A stretch of 64,000 nt of DNA from Lycocorax pyrrhopterus obiensis (taxonomy: Eukaryota > Chordata > Aves > Passeriformes > Paradisaeidae). The notes beneath the pieces are model-generated. The model was not told the DNA's origin. It saw only the letters and a program-made list of their open reading frames with translations, and did not search any database. Below are positions 1 to 12,310 of the stretch, in pieces. A program made the translations under genes and the position numbers. Each line of letters begins with the position of its first letter. Position 1 is the stretch's first letter. The stretch lies in the NCBI GenBank assembly GCA_014706295.1, contig JACSVZ010000008.1, positions 15,526,159 to 15,590,158 on the forward strand, given 5' to 3'.

Positions 1-872
<872 letters not shown>

Positions 873-3511
873 GGATCAAATACGGGTACGGACTGTCAGG
901 GAAGGAGTACATCACACACACGGCTAAGGCTGCTGTATGTGAGAATTCAGCATTCAAGGCTGTTTAGCTGGCTGTGAGAGAACCATATTTAGTTGTCTGT
1001 AGGCTGAAAACTTCAGCTTGTAGATGGTGTTCCTTTAAGTCCTGTCCTCTGGACTCAGTAGGGTTATCTGCCACTCCTGGCAAATGGGAGTCATGTGCCA
1101 GACAGTTGTTCCTGGGCATAGGTACCCTTGTAGCAGCTGTGCTTCCTCCCAGGTGCTCAGGTCTGGCTAATCCAGAGCAGAGGGGAAGAGTATCTCATGC
1201 TGTGCACAGGTTGGGCATTTCACATCTACCTTTACATGCTGGGGGTGATTTCAGAGAACTTTTTTGATGAGTGTGTCATATTCTAAAAAGGATATTGTAG
1301 AATCCATACAGAATTTCTATGCCATAAGGGGTAAAGGTTTACTCATATAAATTTTACAACTGATTTTTTAATAAGCAAAAGCTATTTAATGTACCATTGA
1401 GAGAAAACTCAGGGGAAAAAATCTAAACAAATAATAATATCAGAAAATTTAAATATCCCCCAATTAGCTTGCCACAATTCAGCATTGGAAGAAACTTTGA
1501 TTCTAAAATTTGTCATGCAGAAATGATTATTGCTTGCTCCTGAAGGCTATTAGATCCATTTACTTCTTCAGCATTAAGGCATTCTGGTTTATTGCCTTAG
1601 TGGTTTCTTTTAGTTAGATGTACAAAGTCTTTCTGCGTCCTTTTGTTTTATGCTGAAATATATGGCACGTTCATTTTATAAACCTAAGTTTCCTAACCTT
1701 AGGACCTTTTTACTAAAGATTTTCTATTTAAGGGCAAACACAACAAACATCTACAACTGGGAGGCAAGCTTTTTTTAATGTGGTCATTTAAGGATGAACC
1801 ACTCAAGTCTAGTTGCTACTTGAGTCCTAGTTCTGTGAACGACTTGGGACTAAGCCAAGAGCAGTCTGTATTCGTATGTGTTATGAGGTATTCAACCCTC
1901 ATAGGCAATGGAAAGGAATGTGAACTATCACAAGCAAGCTGCAGAGGTCACAAATGGAATTTGAAAAGCAAAAGCCAGTTGGGGGCACCAGAAGCAGGGA
2001 AGCTTTCAAGAGAGCTGGAAAATCAGCTGAATTTCCAGGGAGTAAGGCAGTGAGAAGGATAAAGCCTTTGCAGGAAAACAAAAAAAACTTGCATCAGATT
2101 TCATCACAGAAATGTTGAGGGAGACGTCTGTCCTGGATTCAGTCCAAAAAAAGATGCAGAAGAAATTATTAAATTAAAGATCGGTGTGGCTCAGTGGCTA
2201 TGCCTAGGAGTTCTGAGGAAGTTTAGGAATGGAAAGTCTGCTGCAGAAGAGGTATGTTTCTTGGCTGTGGAAATGCTGAAGCCCTCCAGAAGTATGTGCT
2301 GAAGGGTTTCTGAAAACTGCAGAGCAGAAGCTATTTCCAAACCACAAAATGTTGGTTAAAACAATATTTAAAAATACCCTGTAAACTAATAGAAGCTGAA
2401 GTATTTGCATGCATTTCTGTGTTCTGAAGGAGGTGTACCCACATGCCATTACAAATGGGGTCAGTGTGGGCAGCCCCCATCTGAATGCACTGAATCATTT
2501 TGGAGCAGTGTTAACCCATGTGCAGTGAAAGCTAAGGATGAAGAATGAATGAGGTGAGTAAGAACACTTTAATAGAAATTAGTGGTTTCTTCTCACCTGG
2601 AAGGCAGAGTTCAGTTCTGGATAAATCATCTCAAAAGGAAACTGCAGCCAGAAAAGAAGTTTGATATTAATCAGAGGACTTCTGTGTAAGGAAAGAGTGG
2701 GAACCAAGAAGGGAGAAGACTAATAAGGGAGATTCTACAAGGATTTGCAAACTAAGAAATGGTAGAAAGAAGGTTTGGGCTATACTTTCATGACAGGATA
2801 ATGCCAAACAGACATGAAAAAACCCCAGACTTAAAACTGATCCAAATAAATCCAGTAATTTGGCACATGAAGATTAACTAGGAAGAGCCTTTGCTAAAAG
2901 CAGTCACCAGGGCTGCAATTTCACAAAGCTGCAGAAAAGCTCATAGGTTTGTTTAAATATTAAGAAAGTTCAGAGACAAAATTACCGAAGATTTAAAAAA
3001 TAAAAACCCTAAGAAAAATACAATTATCTTTCAGTTCAAGGCAAAAACCAATGAAAAGTGAGGCAGAAACTGTTCCTTAGGAAACTTCTTCAACTTCTGG
3101 GTCATCAGTATGAGATAGTGGGCCCAGGGCTGCTCCAAAGCAGCATGTAATACATTTTAGCAATTAGTTCATTTTCATTGGCACACTCAGCCACCTGGCA
3201 GGGGAGGTGAGTGCCTCTTGTCTTCAGAGCTCTCCTCAGGATCCCCAATTTGTCTTGTGTTAGGGGTTTCTACCTACACCAAATAATTAGCCTGTAGAAA
3301 ACTTGTTTTTTTAAATTGTGTACAGCTAATGTTTGGCTTTATTTCCTTCTATCTTCCATCCTGTTCTCCCTTCTCCTTTCTGGGTGGACACTACCTCTTC
3401 CTGACTGCAGCAACTTGTGGAGATACTCAGCTGGAGGGCAATATCTTCTTAGCAAGCAGCTCTGGAGTGCCTGAGTGACAGCAACGGTCATGTCTGTTTT
3501 GACGTTAAAAA

Positions 3512-3708
3512 AATAAATACAAATTACAAACAGGCAGCAGCCAAATGCACGAAACCCTGCATGCATCTGATGCTCCGGGCGCTGCCTTTCTGTTGTTTTC
3601 CATGGATCCATCGTGTCTGTTTCTGCTGTACGAAGGTGTTTTTAAATCTAAAAAAAAAGACATGTTGTTTGTATAAAATAATAAAAAACAGGAATAATGC
3701 TAAATAAA
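3512..3708 (+). promoter_or_regulatory. Cluster of poly(A) signals (candidate proximal 3' end)
   Basis: Three AATAAA hexamers occur within 200 bases, at 3512-3517, 3680-3685 and 3703-3708, in AT-rich sequence followed by a C-rich stretch. They lie about 2.6-2.8 kb after the CAMK2G stop codon, a reasonable 3' UTR length. A clear GU-rich downstream element is lacking, which keeps confidence low. Confidence 0.35.
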
Positions 3709-4109
3709 TGACAGATTATCCAACATGCCCCCTCCCCCAGGGCTAAGAAAGTGGCAGCAGCCGGAACATCTTTCAGAAATGAAGTGAGGGGGAAAGCAAA
3801 AGTGAAGGAGAGAAAGAGAGAGGGAGAGCAAGAAAGGAGGCGGCTTGAACAGCGGATGGCTGAACTGTGCTCCGCAAAGCGATGGTGGAAGTTAATACCA
3901 CATTCGGGCTGTGCTGCAACTACAGTCGGTGAGAGGTGGCGAGGAGACCCCAGAGGAGCCAGTGTGAAGACTGGGGTTCAAGAGAGAGGAGGTGCTTCTC
4001 TTCCTGTTGCCGAGCAGTCTGACTTCAGCCTGTTTCTTCTTCAATTTCTGCACAGCAAGAACGCTATGGAAACCTGGTTGCTCAGCTGCTGGATCCCAAA
4101 ACAGACTTT

Positions 4110-4169
4110 CCTTTTCTTTTTTTTTTTTCTTTTCTTTTTTTTCTTTTTTTTCTTTTTTTTTTTTTTTTT
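4110..4169 (+). repeat. Polypyrimidine tract with mirror symmetry
   Basis: Sixty bases made only of T and C. Single or paired C's are spaced so that 4111-4134 reads the same in both directions on one strand (C T4 C T12 C T4 C). 4134-4152 is again symmetric (C T8 C T8 C), followed by T17. A GA-rich purine stretch lies nearby at about 3785-3850. Mirror homopurine/homopyrimidine tracts can adopt intramolecular triplex (H-DNA). Confidence 0.8.
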
Positions 4170-6120
4170 AGAAATAAAACAAAATGGGATGTTGATTTAA
4201 AACTCAAGATGGAAGTAGGGATTAAAAAGTGGGTTTAAGTGAATATAACTTGGATAGAAGCTTGCTCTTTAGTGATACTGGTTTTAGAAACAGGCACTAC
4301 CTGGACAAACATGGAGTTTTGAAGCCAGCTTATTTAATTTAACAAAACAAAAAAAATTGCATTAAGAACAGAGATTTTAGAGGAAGAGGGTATATGTATG
4401 GGATTTTCTATTTTTTTCCTTTTTAGTAGGGTAGTTGGGATCCACATTGCTGCAGAACACGTGTTCCTTAGGAAGCAGACAAAAAACTTAGTGTTATGTT
4501 CTTCATGAAAACTTGCACATACACTCCTATATGAGGCATAAATAGCGTGTGTTTTTTATACTGAAATATATGCACCCATAGAATTAAAGGGGTTACCTGG
4601 CCTCCTGTTTGATTTGTTGGTCTCCAGTACAATAGCAGTGGGAGCCAGCAGCCCCAGCCAGGTGCTTCTCCCCACCACTAACCCATCTGATGTTTGTAAG
4701 TGTCATGTTTCCTAGTGTTTATTTGGGTAATTTTTCTATTTTTTACAGTGATGTTGTAACACAGAAAACTATCAGATCAGAACCTCAAAAGCTGTAGCTG
4801 AAGGAATCCAGGCCACCCCTCCCCATGTTGCCTCTGGGTGTTAGAGAATACCTCATGAAGCAGAGGGGAAAGGGAATGAGCAGTGATCTGATGTTCGTCC
4901 TTTGGGCCAATTCATCTTCCTTTCTTTTCTTTGCTGCAAAAGGAGTTCAGTTCCTTTATTCATTGGGTGGGGAATGTGGAAGTGTTTTGTTGACCTTACC
5001 AAGGAGGGAGCTTAGCCCCAAGAAGAAAATGGCCTTTCTGGCAGACCTGATGGGATTTGTCTTGACCAAGGGAAGGCATCACTTGCAGAAGTTGGGATGG
5101 GATTTTACGTGAATTTACCTACCCCTAATCTTTTTTTGGGTCTCTAGAGGGAGTTAAAATGATTGCCTTGACAATGTACTAAGTGTGTGGCAATCATTTT
5201 GCAGACTATAAAAGAGAAGAAAGACAATTTGGAATTTCAATCCTTATTCAGTAAAATGCAGAAAATAAAAGCTGTTGCACAAAATGGAGCTGTCACTTTG
5301 CAGCAGATACCGCTCTGCTCCCTTTATTAGAGAGGTGCTATCTCACACCAGGATTATATCAGCTAACCCCTGATGAAGGAAAAGACCATCCACACTTCCC
5401 AGGTTTGTTTGAGCAAACACCCTTTTCTTCCTCCCTCCACTATCCCAGGGGAGGAGTGAGGGGATTGAACCCATGGGAGGGCAAACACTAGATTTTATTA
5501 TTTCAAAACATTTTTAAGACAGCACTAAGCCAGTGAGTGAAGTGGAAAAGTAAAAAGCCTTGATATTTCATTCAGAAATTTTTTTAAGCCACAAAGAGAG
5601 AGCAAACAGATTACAATTATGCCATTTAAAAAAGATAAATATAAAACATTTTGCATGCCTTCTTTTGGTCTGATCTTCCTTGTCTCTTTACCTGATGATT
5701 ATTAATAGTTAAAAAAGAGAACCCTCTGTATTAAGTATATGCATCTTTCAGAAAAAATTTTAAAAGAACAGAACTGTTGGGTTTTTTGTTTTTGCACAGT
5801 CTTGGAGACAAACTCTTTGGGATTTTTTTTGTTTGTTTTGTTTCCTTTTAAGTTAATGAGAACCTTAGCTTGGTATGGCCATTATCAAACACAGCTGTAC
5901 ACCTTTAGCATTCTTAATGTTCTCTTATGGGGCTAATGTAAGCATCTATATAATATATATTATAAATATCACATTTTAAACAGGAAATGGAAGGCATTTG
6001 ATGCAGAATTTTTGCATGATATAGAAATAACTAAAGTTAGCTAGTGTTTGTTTGTTTGGTCTGAATGTTGGTAGAACCTTCATAGCTTTGTTACAATGAA
6101 ACCTTGAACTGAAGATATTT

Positions 6121-6160
6121 AATAAAATAACATTTAAACAGTGTAAAGTTTGGAGTGTGA
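6121..6160 (+). promoter_or_regulatory. CAMK2G: Candidate distal poly(A) site of CAMK2G
   Basis: AATAAA at 6121-6126 is followed about 20-30 bases later by a GT-rich run (roughly 6141-6160, with GTGTAAAG and GGAGTGTG). That is the usual arrangement of a cleavage signal and downstream element. If used, the 3' UTR would be about 5.3 kb. Assignment to CAMK2G is by position and strand only. Confidence 0.4.
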
Positions 6161-6824
6161 CATTATTCTCCTAAACCATGGAACAATATGAAATTGGTTC
6201 ATCTGGGATAAGAATCAATTGAGAGAGGAGGTTTTTTTTCTTGTATCATTTAAAAATGTAATGTTTAAAAAGTTAAGTCGTACCATACCTAGAAGGGGGG
6301 AGGGGAGAATGCTAGCAGTAAAAAAAAAGGGATGACAGAACCTGTTAAAATTACCTTTACGGTATTTCCCTGACAGACCAGAGATAATAGTGAAATTCTG
6401 CTTTTGCTCCTGAAAGCCTGATCCTTGGCAAATCTATGCTGTTACTTCCTTTCCTGGTCTCTGTTTTCCTCACCAATATTTAAGACTCCTCGTGGGAGAA
6501 GCCATCTTGCTATTGGATTTGCCTGATGTGAACATGCTGGTCTCAAGTTGTGTGGCTTAATTATTTGTCAGCTAGTGTATTTTGTGTCCTAGCTGGGATG
6601 CTCCTGCAGAGGCACAGAATTTGTCGGGTCTAGCAGTGTAAACATAATTTCTTAAGAAGTCAAAAGTTAGTTTGATTTAGCTTGTTTTGTTTCTATACTA
6701 CCTTTTCTTGTTAGCATTTCATGTCTTGTTATTAGCATTTCATGTGTGCCCCATTAAGTAGGCTTTGTTCCACTCAGGCCTTTTGCTGCTTTGCCATTTC
6801 TCTGTTATTTCCCACCTTGCAGAT

Positions 6825-7030
6825 CTCACGCTGCTCGTGAGGGCCGGTGGCTGAGCCCGTGAGGCTGCAGCAGATGCCGCCCTCACCCTCTGCTGAGCCC
6901 CTGCCCAGCGCGGCTGTGTGGGACAGAGACGCTCAGGGGCTTCTCTGCGTCTCTGCTACCACTGGCCTGTGTCTGGCACAGTTACTGCCGTGATTGCACG
7001 GGGGAAACGCATCTCGTTTTGGCGCTGGCT
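6825..7030. promoter_or_regulatory. Small CpG-dense patch in the intergenic spacer
   Basis: About 14 CpG dinucleotides fall within roughly 200 bases, while the kilobases on either side are AT-rich and nearly CpG-free. The patch has no convincing ORF: one 93-codon frame is open on the + strand, but its sequence is not protein-like. GC-rich but CpG-poor sequence continues to about 7150. CpG retention suggests an unmethylated regulatory element or a minor promoter, but no specific factor site was identified. Confidence 0.4.
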
Positions 7031-7199
7031 GCAGCTAAGGCTGAGGGGCTCTAGCCAGCATGTGGCCCCCCTGTGGCAGGCCTGGCTGGCCTCCGCTCCC
7101 CTGAGCTCTTCCCAGGTGTGTCTGGGATGTGCAGAAAACGGGAGGGGGTGGCTTTGCCTTATCACTGAAAGCGAGTTCATTGTGCTTAATCCCCTTTAA

Positions 7200-8227
7200 C
7201 TGCAGCAATTACCTAGTAAATAGGTGTCAGCTGTTGCTGCTTAAAGAGATGATTGCTTTTGCTGCCTGATGAAACAGGAGGAAAATTGTCCTTAGTGTTT
7301 AAAGGGAGAAGGTAAGAGTTTTACAGTCCGTTTCACTGGGACTGAAGACAATCTGTTCGTGCCCAGAAGAAATGGCTCCTGCTATTTCAGGAGCAAAAAG
7401 ATGTTCTGCTCTCATTTCTGACATACAAGGCAGGAGCATTCATCAGGTAAGGTTTCTCCTGAAGCACTTAATGCTGTCCTAATGATCTTAGAAGAAATGT
7501 TGCAGTATGATTTGATAAGCACTAGGAAGGTACTCATAAAATTAGTGATGATCCCCATGCTCTTAGAAGCTCTTTTAACCATGATAAGAGTAATTTAGAC
7601 ACTTACTGACAGCACAATAGTAAGACTAACACTCATGTCAAGAATATTTATGTATATGTATATATGGGGCCTGTTCTATGTCTTGTGTTTTAGCTGGCAG
7701 CAGGGATTGGGAATGGTACTTCCCTGCATTGTAATAGCTCCAGTATTGAGCTCAAACAGGGATATTCGCAGAACCTTACTTCCCAGTATGCTATAGCTGG
7801 TTAAAATCTGTTCATCCTATTAGATGAAGTTTGCCATCTTCCTACCAAAACAAGTGTCTGAGCATGGTTTTTAAAGTTCCCTCTCTCCCAACTTATGCAC
7901 ATGCAGGCTTGTATACATAGGTGGATTACTCTGTGGGAGACCTGTAATTGATGGTAGCTTTTATTTATGCCCAAATACATTTCCTTTTAAACTAGGATTG
8001 CTCTGCTCTCACTTGCTGGGCTAGTGGCACAAAGGCCTGGCAGGATGCTTTTATGCTATAGTATCTATGAGATACGGGGAGAAGCATGAGCAGAACCAGA
8101 CCCTGAATATCAATATGCTTTCCATTTTATTATGAAAATCATTACCTCTTACTTATGTGTAATTGAGAACATAGGAAAACAGAGCATTTGACTAATGATT
8201 TGATTTGTGATCTGGTTTTGGGTTTGC
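7200..8227. other. Intergenic, nothing recognised
   Basis: AT-rich spacer between the probable CAMK2G end and the CpG-island gene. I see no exon, RNA gene or transposon. Confidence 0.6.
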
Positions 8228-8345
8228 TATGGCTTTGCAGGGTGACTGCAGATAAGCTACTTGTGTGCTCTGTGCTTCAGCTTTCCCATTTGTCCATGCA
8301 GATGATAAGCCTGACCTCTGTAGAAACCACTGTAAGAGACTGATG
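8228..8345 (+). repeat. Ancient MIR-type SINE fragment
   Basis: The segment follows the MIR core layout: a GTGAC block, then AAGCTACTT, then CTCTGTGCTTCAGCTTTCCC, a CAT-TTGT block and GATGATAA. This is the order and spacing of the MIR consensus (GTGACCTTGGGCAAG..., CTCTGTGCCTCAGTTTCC, ATCTGTAAAATGGGGATAA). It is degraded, as expected of an element inherited from early amniotes. Both ends are approximate. Confidence 0.7.
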
Positions 8346-11190
8346 GACAGTGCTGCAGAGCAGCTGGGCGGTATTGCTGCTACACATCACAGATTTTTTT
8401 TTTCACCTGAGAATTTGAAAGGTTTGGGACTGCAGACTAATGCACCTGCAATGGTTGTTTATTTGGGTTTGGTATACATTTATTTTAGAGTAGAGAAAGG
8501 TGATCCTCTGGGGCACTTAAAGTGGCTTGAGTGGAGGATTATGAATTTTTCCCTTGAGATCCTTAGTGCCTGAGAACTCCTCACCTGCCAGAATGTCCTC
8601 TTTGCCTGCTGGGAAGGAATAGGAATTTACTGGTTGGTGTGTAGTACTCTGAAGAATTTTAAGCTAATTTCTCATGTACTTAACAAGTATTAGAAAGCAA
8701 AAATGCATATGCTCGTAGTTTTTAAGACAGACTGGCTACAAGGAAGGGATGCATATAATTAAATTAATAAAACGTCATTCTGAAAGTTTCTTGTGCTACA
8801 GGAGGATCCTCTAAAGCACTGGTGGATGGGGGAGAGGGAAAGGTGGTTGTGCCTAATCTGTGGCAATTTATGTAATTTTACCGTAGTTATCCATGAATGG
8901 ATAGGCAGGATGACATTTATTCACAGAAAACAGTTTTGTTAATGCATCATATGACTGCATGTTGGCAGAGTTGGGATTTGGCCAGTTCTTGCAATGAAAT
9001 ACTGTCTCATCATGGTTTATTTCTCCGTCACGCTTCTGTGGGAAAGAGTAGTGCTCACACCAACAGAGGACAGCCCGCAAAAATGGCACCAGGGCTGTGC
9101 TTCAGAGGCTTGTTTACATTGGAACATCCTGTAGGTTACATCAGTCATCAGAGCAGTGCTACTGCCGTATGGTTGTTCCTGTTCCAGAAAGTGTTTGTTT
9201 CTTACTACATGTCTAGAAGTTCAAAATAAACTGAAAAAATTAGTTATACAAAAAAATATATCTTCTACTAATGTGACATTTGAAATTCATTGCTTTAGAT
9301 TTAGCATATTTTTCTCATAAAAAAAAAGGGCCCAAACTTGGCATAGATTGTCTTAAATGTTTTTAAGAATTGTAAGGAGATTTCAGTCTTGTTCATTCCA
9401 AAACAGTATTAATGCTGAAATTGTTTTTTATATGATAAATTAGCAAGTTTTAACACCTAATCTGTTACAATATCAGTAAAAATCTTCCATACCTATTGCA
9501 AAGACTGTATTGAGCCTCAACAGAAACAGTAAGACATTTAATCTTTTACTTCGACTTTCCCTTTTGGAAGAAACAGGCCTGAGCCATTAAATGGAATATC
9601 TGGGGAAAGATGGTTTATGTAACCTTAAGAAAGAGAAATTGCTTCAGAAAAGTACAGTGTTACCAGGGATGGCACATGCTAAGTGAGGTAGGCACAGAAC
9701 AATATGATAACCTGGAAAATGGGAGTCATAAAGCCAAGCATTCAGAGTGGTTTGCAAGTGAGTAGAGAAGTTACATATGAGGTAACTAGAAAGGCAGTGA
9801 GGACAGTGGGATGGAAAGTTGTTTTGTGGTGAAATGAGAAGGAAAGCAGGTGAATTCTGTGCTGGTGGTTTGAGGAAGGACAAGGGGTTTGGAAAGACGG
9901 GTCATATTTTGGGTTAGTTTCTTCCACAGCACATTTAAAGTGAGTTTTAAGCTGATACTCTTGCACCTGTATAGTGCAAACTACAGTGTACAGCATACCT
10001 TCCTGTCACTGATTTCTGTCCCTCACTGTAACTGAGGTAGGTTGGACCAAGGAAGAGATGGGAACTACCAAAAATACTTTTTTTTTTTTTTACCAGAATA
10101 TCAAATTGTACTTTGAAATGGTAAATCCCATTTCACAGAATGTAGTACTGGATGATAAATGCTACAAGCACATGACATGAAGTGCTGAGCTGCCACATAT
10201 TCCCTCTGCTGGCCCAGATTTGATCAGCTGTTTTGGAAAGTGCAAGGTCTGTGGTAGACTGGGCATCACCTGTTGCTGCCACGCTAGTTTTTGGATGGCT
10301 GCAGGCAGGGGGACGATATTAAACTGATGTGAGCGCTGTGGCACGTGTTTGGATTAACTCAACAGAAATGCAATCACGTGTTAAAATATGTGCTGCTGGG
10401 TATTTTGGCAGCACAGACCTGTGCGATGAGACTGCAGGTGGTGGGAGCAGCTGCCTCATCAACCTCTGCTGAGGTGGGGGTGCTGTCAGCCAGAGGCAGA
10501 ACAGGCTTTGGAAGCACACTAAGATATGATTGCTCATAGCTTTGTCTGCTTTTCTTCAGTTATTTGATTCACCTGCTAACATGGGTTTAAGAGGCTTGCA
10601 GAAGCATGGTCAGTGCTTCAGGTGCAAACTGATTAGCTGAAGATAAAAAGCCCTCTGTAAATGTGTCCTAAAACCATGGCTTTCGAGCTTTTTAAACTTT
10701 TCAATACAGGAGCAGGTTCTTGTACAGCAAATCTACATATTGTGTTGCCTTTTTGAGGGTATTCTGAGAATTATTCACTGGGTGCCAGCATTCCTCTGAC
10801 AGCAGGATGGGAAAGCAGTACTTTGCCAACATGAGGCCTTATTCCCTGAGCACCTGCTTTCCCCTTGCTTGCTCCTCTTCTGTCGCTTTTGACTGTGCCA
10901 GGTCCCAGTCGTGCTAGCTTGTCCCAAATGTTCACTCTTTGCAGCGCTGTGGGTTCTTTCTCCACAGCAGATCCAAAAGCAGGACTGTTTAACAGAACTT
11001 CCAAACTACTGTCCACTCCTCCAGCCTCTACTGAGAATAAATGTTTCTGTGATGTGGCTTCACATCCCATTCTGGCTTCCTACTACAATTTTCTGCACCT
11101 TTGTAATGTAGCAAATTGCACCCTGCGTGTTTGTGTTTCTCGGGAGGCTGCTGCCGGCGATGTCACAGCAGTGTCTATCTCTACCTACTG
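8346..11190. other. Intergenic, nothing recognised
   Basis: No coding exon or clear transposon is seen. Short poly-T runs occur, for example near 10080. GC content rises towards the CpG island at 11.2 kb. Confidence 0.6.
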
Positions 11191-11399
11191 CTTTCCTGGG
11201 CATCCCACGCCTTCCGCGCTGCCCGGGAGCGCGGCGGCCGCGACCGTGCCGGGCAACACCGGGCCGCGGCGGCGCCGCCGGTGCCCGCTCCTGCGGCCGC
11301 GCTGGCGGGCGCGGGGAAGCCCTCGCCACGTGTCTGAGTGCGGGGCGCGGCTGCTGCGGCCGCGGGACCCCGGCCCGAGCCCTCCCCGCCGCGCTCCCG

Positions 11400-11628
11400 G
11401 CGGGCGGGGCCCCGCGCCCCTCCCTCGCTCCGTCCCTCCCTCCCCGCGGAAGATGGCGGCCGGGCGGCGCGGTGGCGGCGGCTCCCCCAGCGGCCGGACG
11501 GACGCGCAGCGCCCCGGAGCCGGCGGGCCGCGACCGGCCTGAGCGCTGCTCGCGGCGCCGGGGGACGCCCGTCCGCTCTCCCTCCGGGAGCCGTGCCGTG
11601 GCCGCCCGGCGGGACCTCCTTGCGGCAG
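11400..11628 (+). other. Probable non-coding first exon of unidentified gene
   Basis: The right boundary is a consensus donor, GGCAG followed by GTGAGG at 11629. The left end (transcription start) is estimated from the GC box and YY1/ETS elements and may be off by tens of bases. No frame running from a start codon stays open to the donor from the best-placed ATG (11453), so the exon is probably 5' UTR. The gene is not identifiable. CAMK2G's mammalian neighbourhood makes USP54 or another same-strand gene a candidate, on synteny alone. Confidence 0.55.
11453..11542 (+). CDS. Upstream ORF, 29 codons
   Basis: The ATG at 11453 has a purine at -3 and G at +4, a good initiation context. The frame MAAGRRGGGGSPSGRTDA... 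stops with TGA at 11540-11542, before the splice donor. Because it lies wholly inside the putative first exon it would act as a uORF if the transcript starts upstream of 11450. The ATG also falls inside the YY1-type element, so if transcription starts at or after it the ORF would not be translated. The peptide is low-complexity and resembles no family I recognise. Confidence 0.3.
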   Translation: MAAGRRGGGGSPSGRTDAQRPGAGGPRPA

Positions 11629-11768
11629 GTGAGGTGGAGGAGGAGGGCAGCGCGGTGGTGGCGGCCCGGCCCAGTCCGGTCCGGCTCGGAGGGCGGCGGG
11701 GCAGAGCGAGCGGTGCCGGCGGGGCCGGGGGAAGTTGTGACGGTCACGGGTGGGGGGGCAGTCTGTGA

Positions 11769-11803
11769 GGGGCGGCTGGGGCGTGGGAGGAGGCGGGGGG
11801 GGG
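11769..11803 (+). other. Potential G-quadruplex at start of intron 1
   Basis: Four G-runs lie on the + (probable non-template) strand: GGGG at 11769, GGGG at 11778, GGG at 11785 and nine G's at 11795-11803, with loops of 5, 3 and 7 bases. This fits the canonical G4 pattern. It lies about 140 bases after the splice donor; another G7 run is just upstream near 11752. Confidence 0.6.
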
Positions 11804-12310
11804 CCGAGCCGGGGCAGGCGGTGCGGAGGGCGCTGCCCCCCGCCCCGGAGCCACCTGTGCGGCCGGGGGCCCCCGCCGGGAGCCCACTCCGGGGGACCCG
11901 TGCCCCAGCACGGTGCTGCGTTGCCGGCCATACCCGGGCCGAAGGTTTCGCAGCCCTGCCCGGCTGCTTTTGGCGGGCGCCGGGCCCCCGACACGCGGCT
12001 GGGAGCGGCAGCTCCTGCCCCATCGCGGCTGCCGCCCCTCAGAGCCCCCTGTGCTCCGGCCGCCGGCGGGGAGCGGGGTCTTGGGCCGGAGCTGCCCTCC
12101 CGGCCTCATTCCAGCTTTGTTTACCCCACGGCGCCGTGTTGCGGGCGGCGAAGTTGCTGACTACGGCGGGACCGGCGCCGAAGTAGTCGGCGTGCACCGG
12201 GGCAGGGGATGCTCCTGTCCCCGTGGTGAGGCTGTGGCTGCACTGCCCGTGCTGCACACGCTGCTGTCTGGGAGGCTGCGCTCAGAGCAGGCCAGCCGCG
12301 GGTACAGTTG

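Larger units (their letters stand above)
873..6150 (+). other. CAMK2G: CAMK2G 3' UTR and 3' flank (end uncertain)
   Basis: Sequence after the CAMK2G stop codon. There is no coding signal and no recognisable transposon. AATAAA or ATTAAA hexamers occur at 2168, 2845, 2999, 3512, 3680, 3703, 4173, 5264 and 6121. I cannot tell from sequence alone which is used. The one at 6121 has the best downstream element; the cluster at 3.5-3.7 kb is a plausible nearer site. Absence of insertions over about 5 kb would fit an extended UTR under constraint, but this is inference. Confidence 0.45.
11200..12310 (+). promoter_or_regulatory. CpG-island promoter of a second gene
   Basis: Roughly 1.1 kb of very GC- and CpG-rich sequence in an otherwise AT-rich window. 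Visible elements are a CACGTG E-box at 11327-11332, a GC box GGGCGGGGC at 11402-11410, a GCGGAAG ETS-type core at 11446-11452 overlapping the YY1-type AAGATGGCGGC at 11450-11460, and a GTGACGGTCAC palindrome at 11737-11747. There is no TATA box, which is normal for this promoter class. The ETS/YY1 arrangement, followed by a splice donor at 11628/11629 on the + strand, suggests transcription rightward from about 11.40-11.45 kb. A divergent leftward transcript is possible. Long open frames in all phases here are a by-product of GC richness. Confidence 0.85.

Noticed and set aside
4049..4110. Exon-like segment after a good acceptor (CTGCACAG) reading QERYGNLVAQLLDPKTDF
   Set aside because: It runs straight into a pure T/C tract without a splice donor, and I do not recognise the peptide. 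It would need transcript support to be called an exon.
11181..12186. Long open frames (up to 282 codons) on both strands in the CpG island
   Set aside because: All frames are open because GC-rich DNA has few stop codons. The peptides are low-complexity Pro/Ala/Gly/Arg with no domain, and the plus frame from the best ATG closes after 29 codons.
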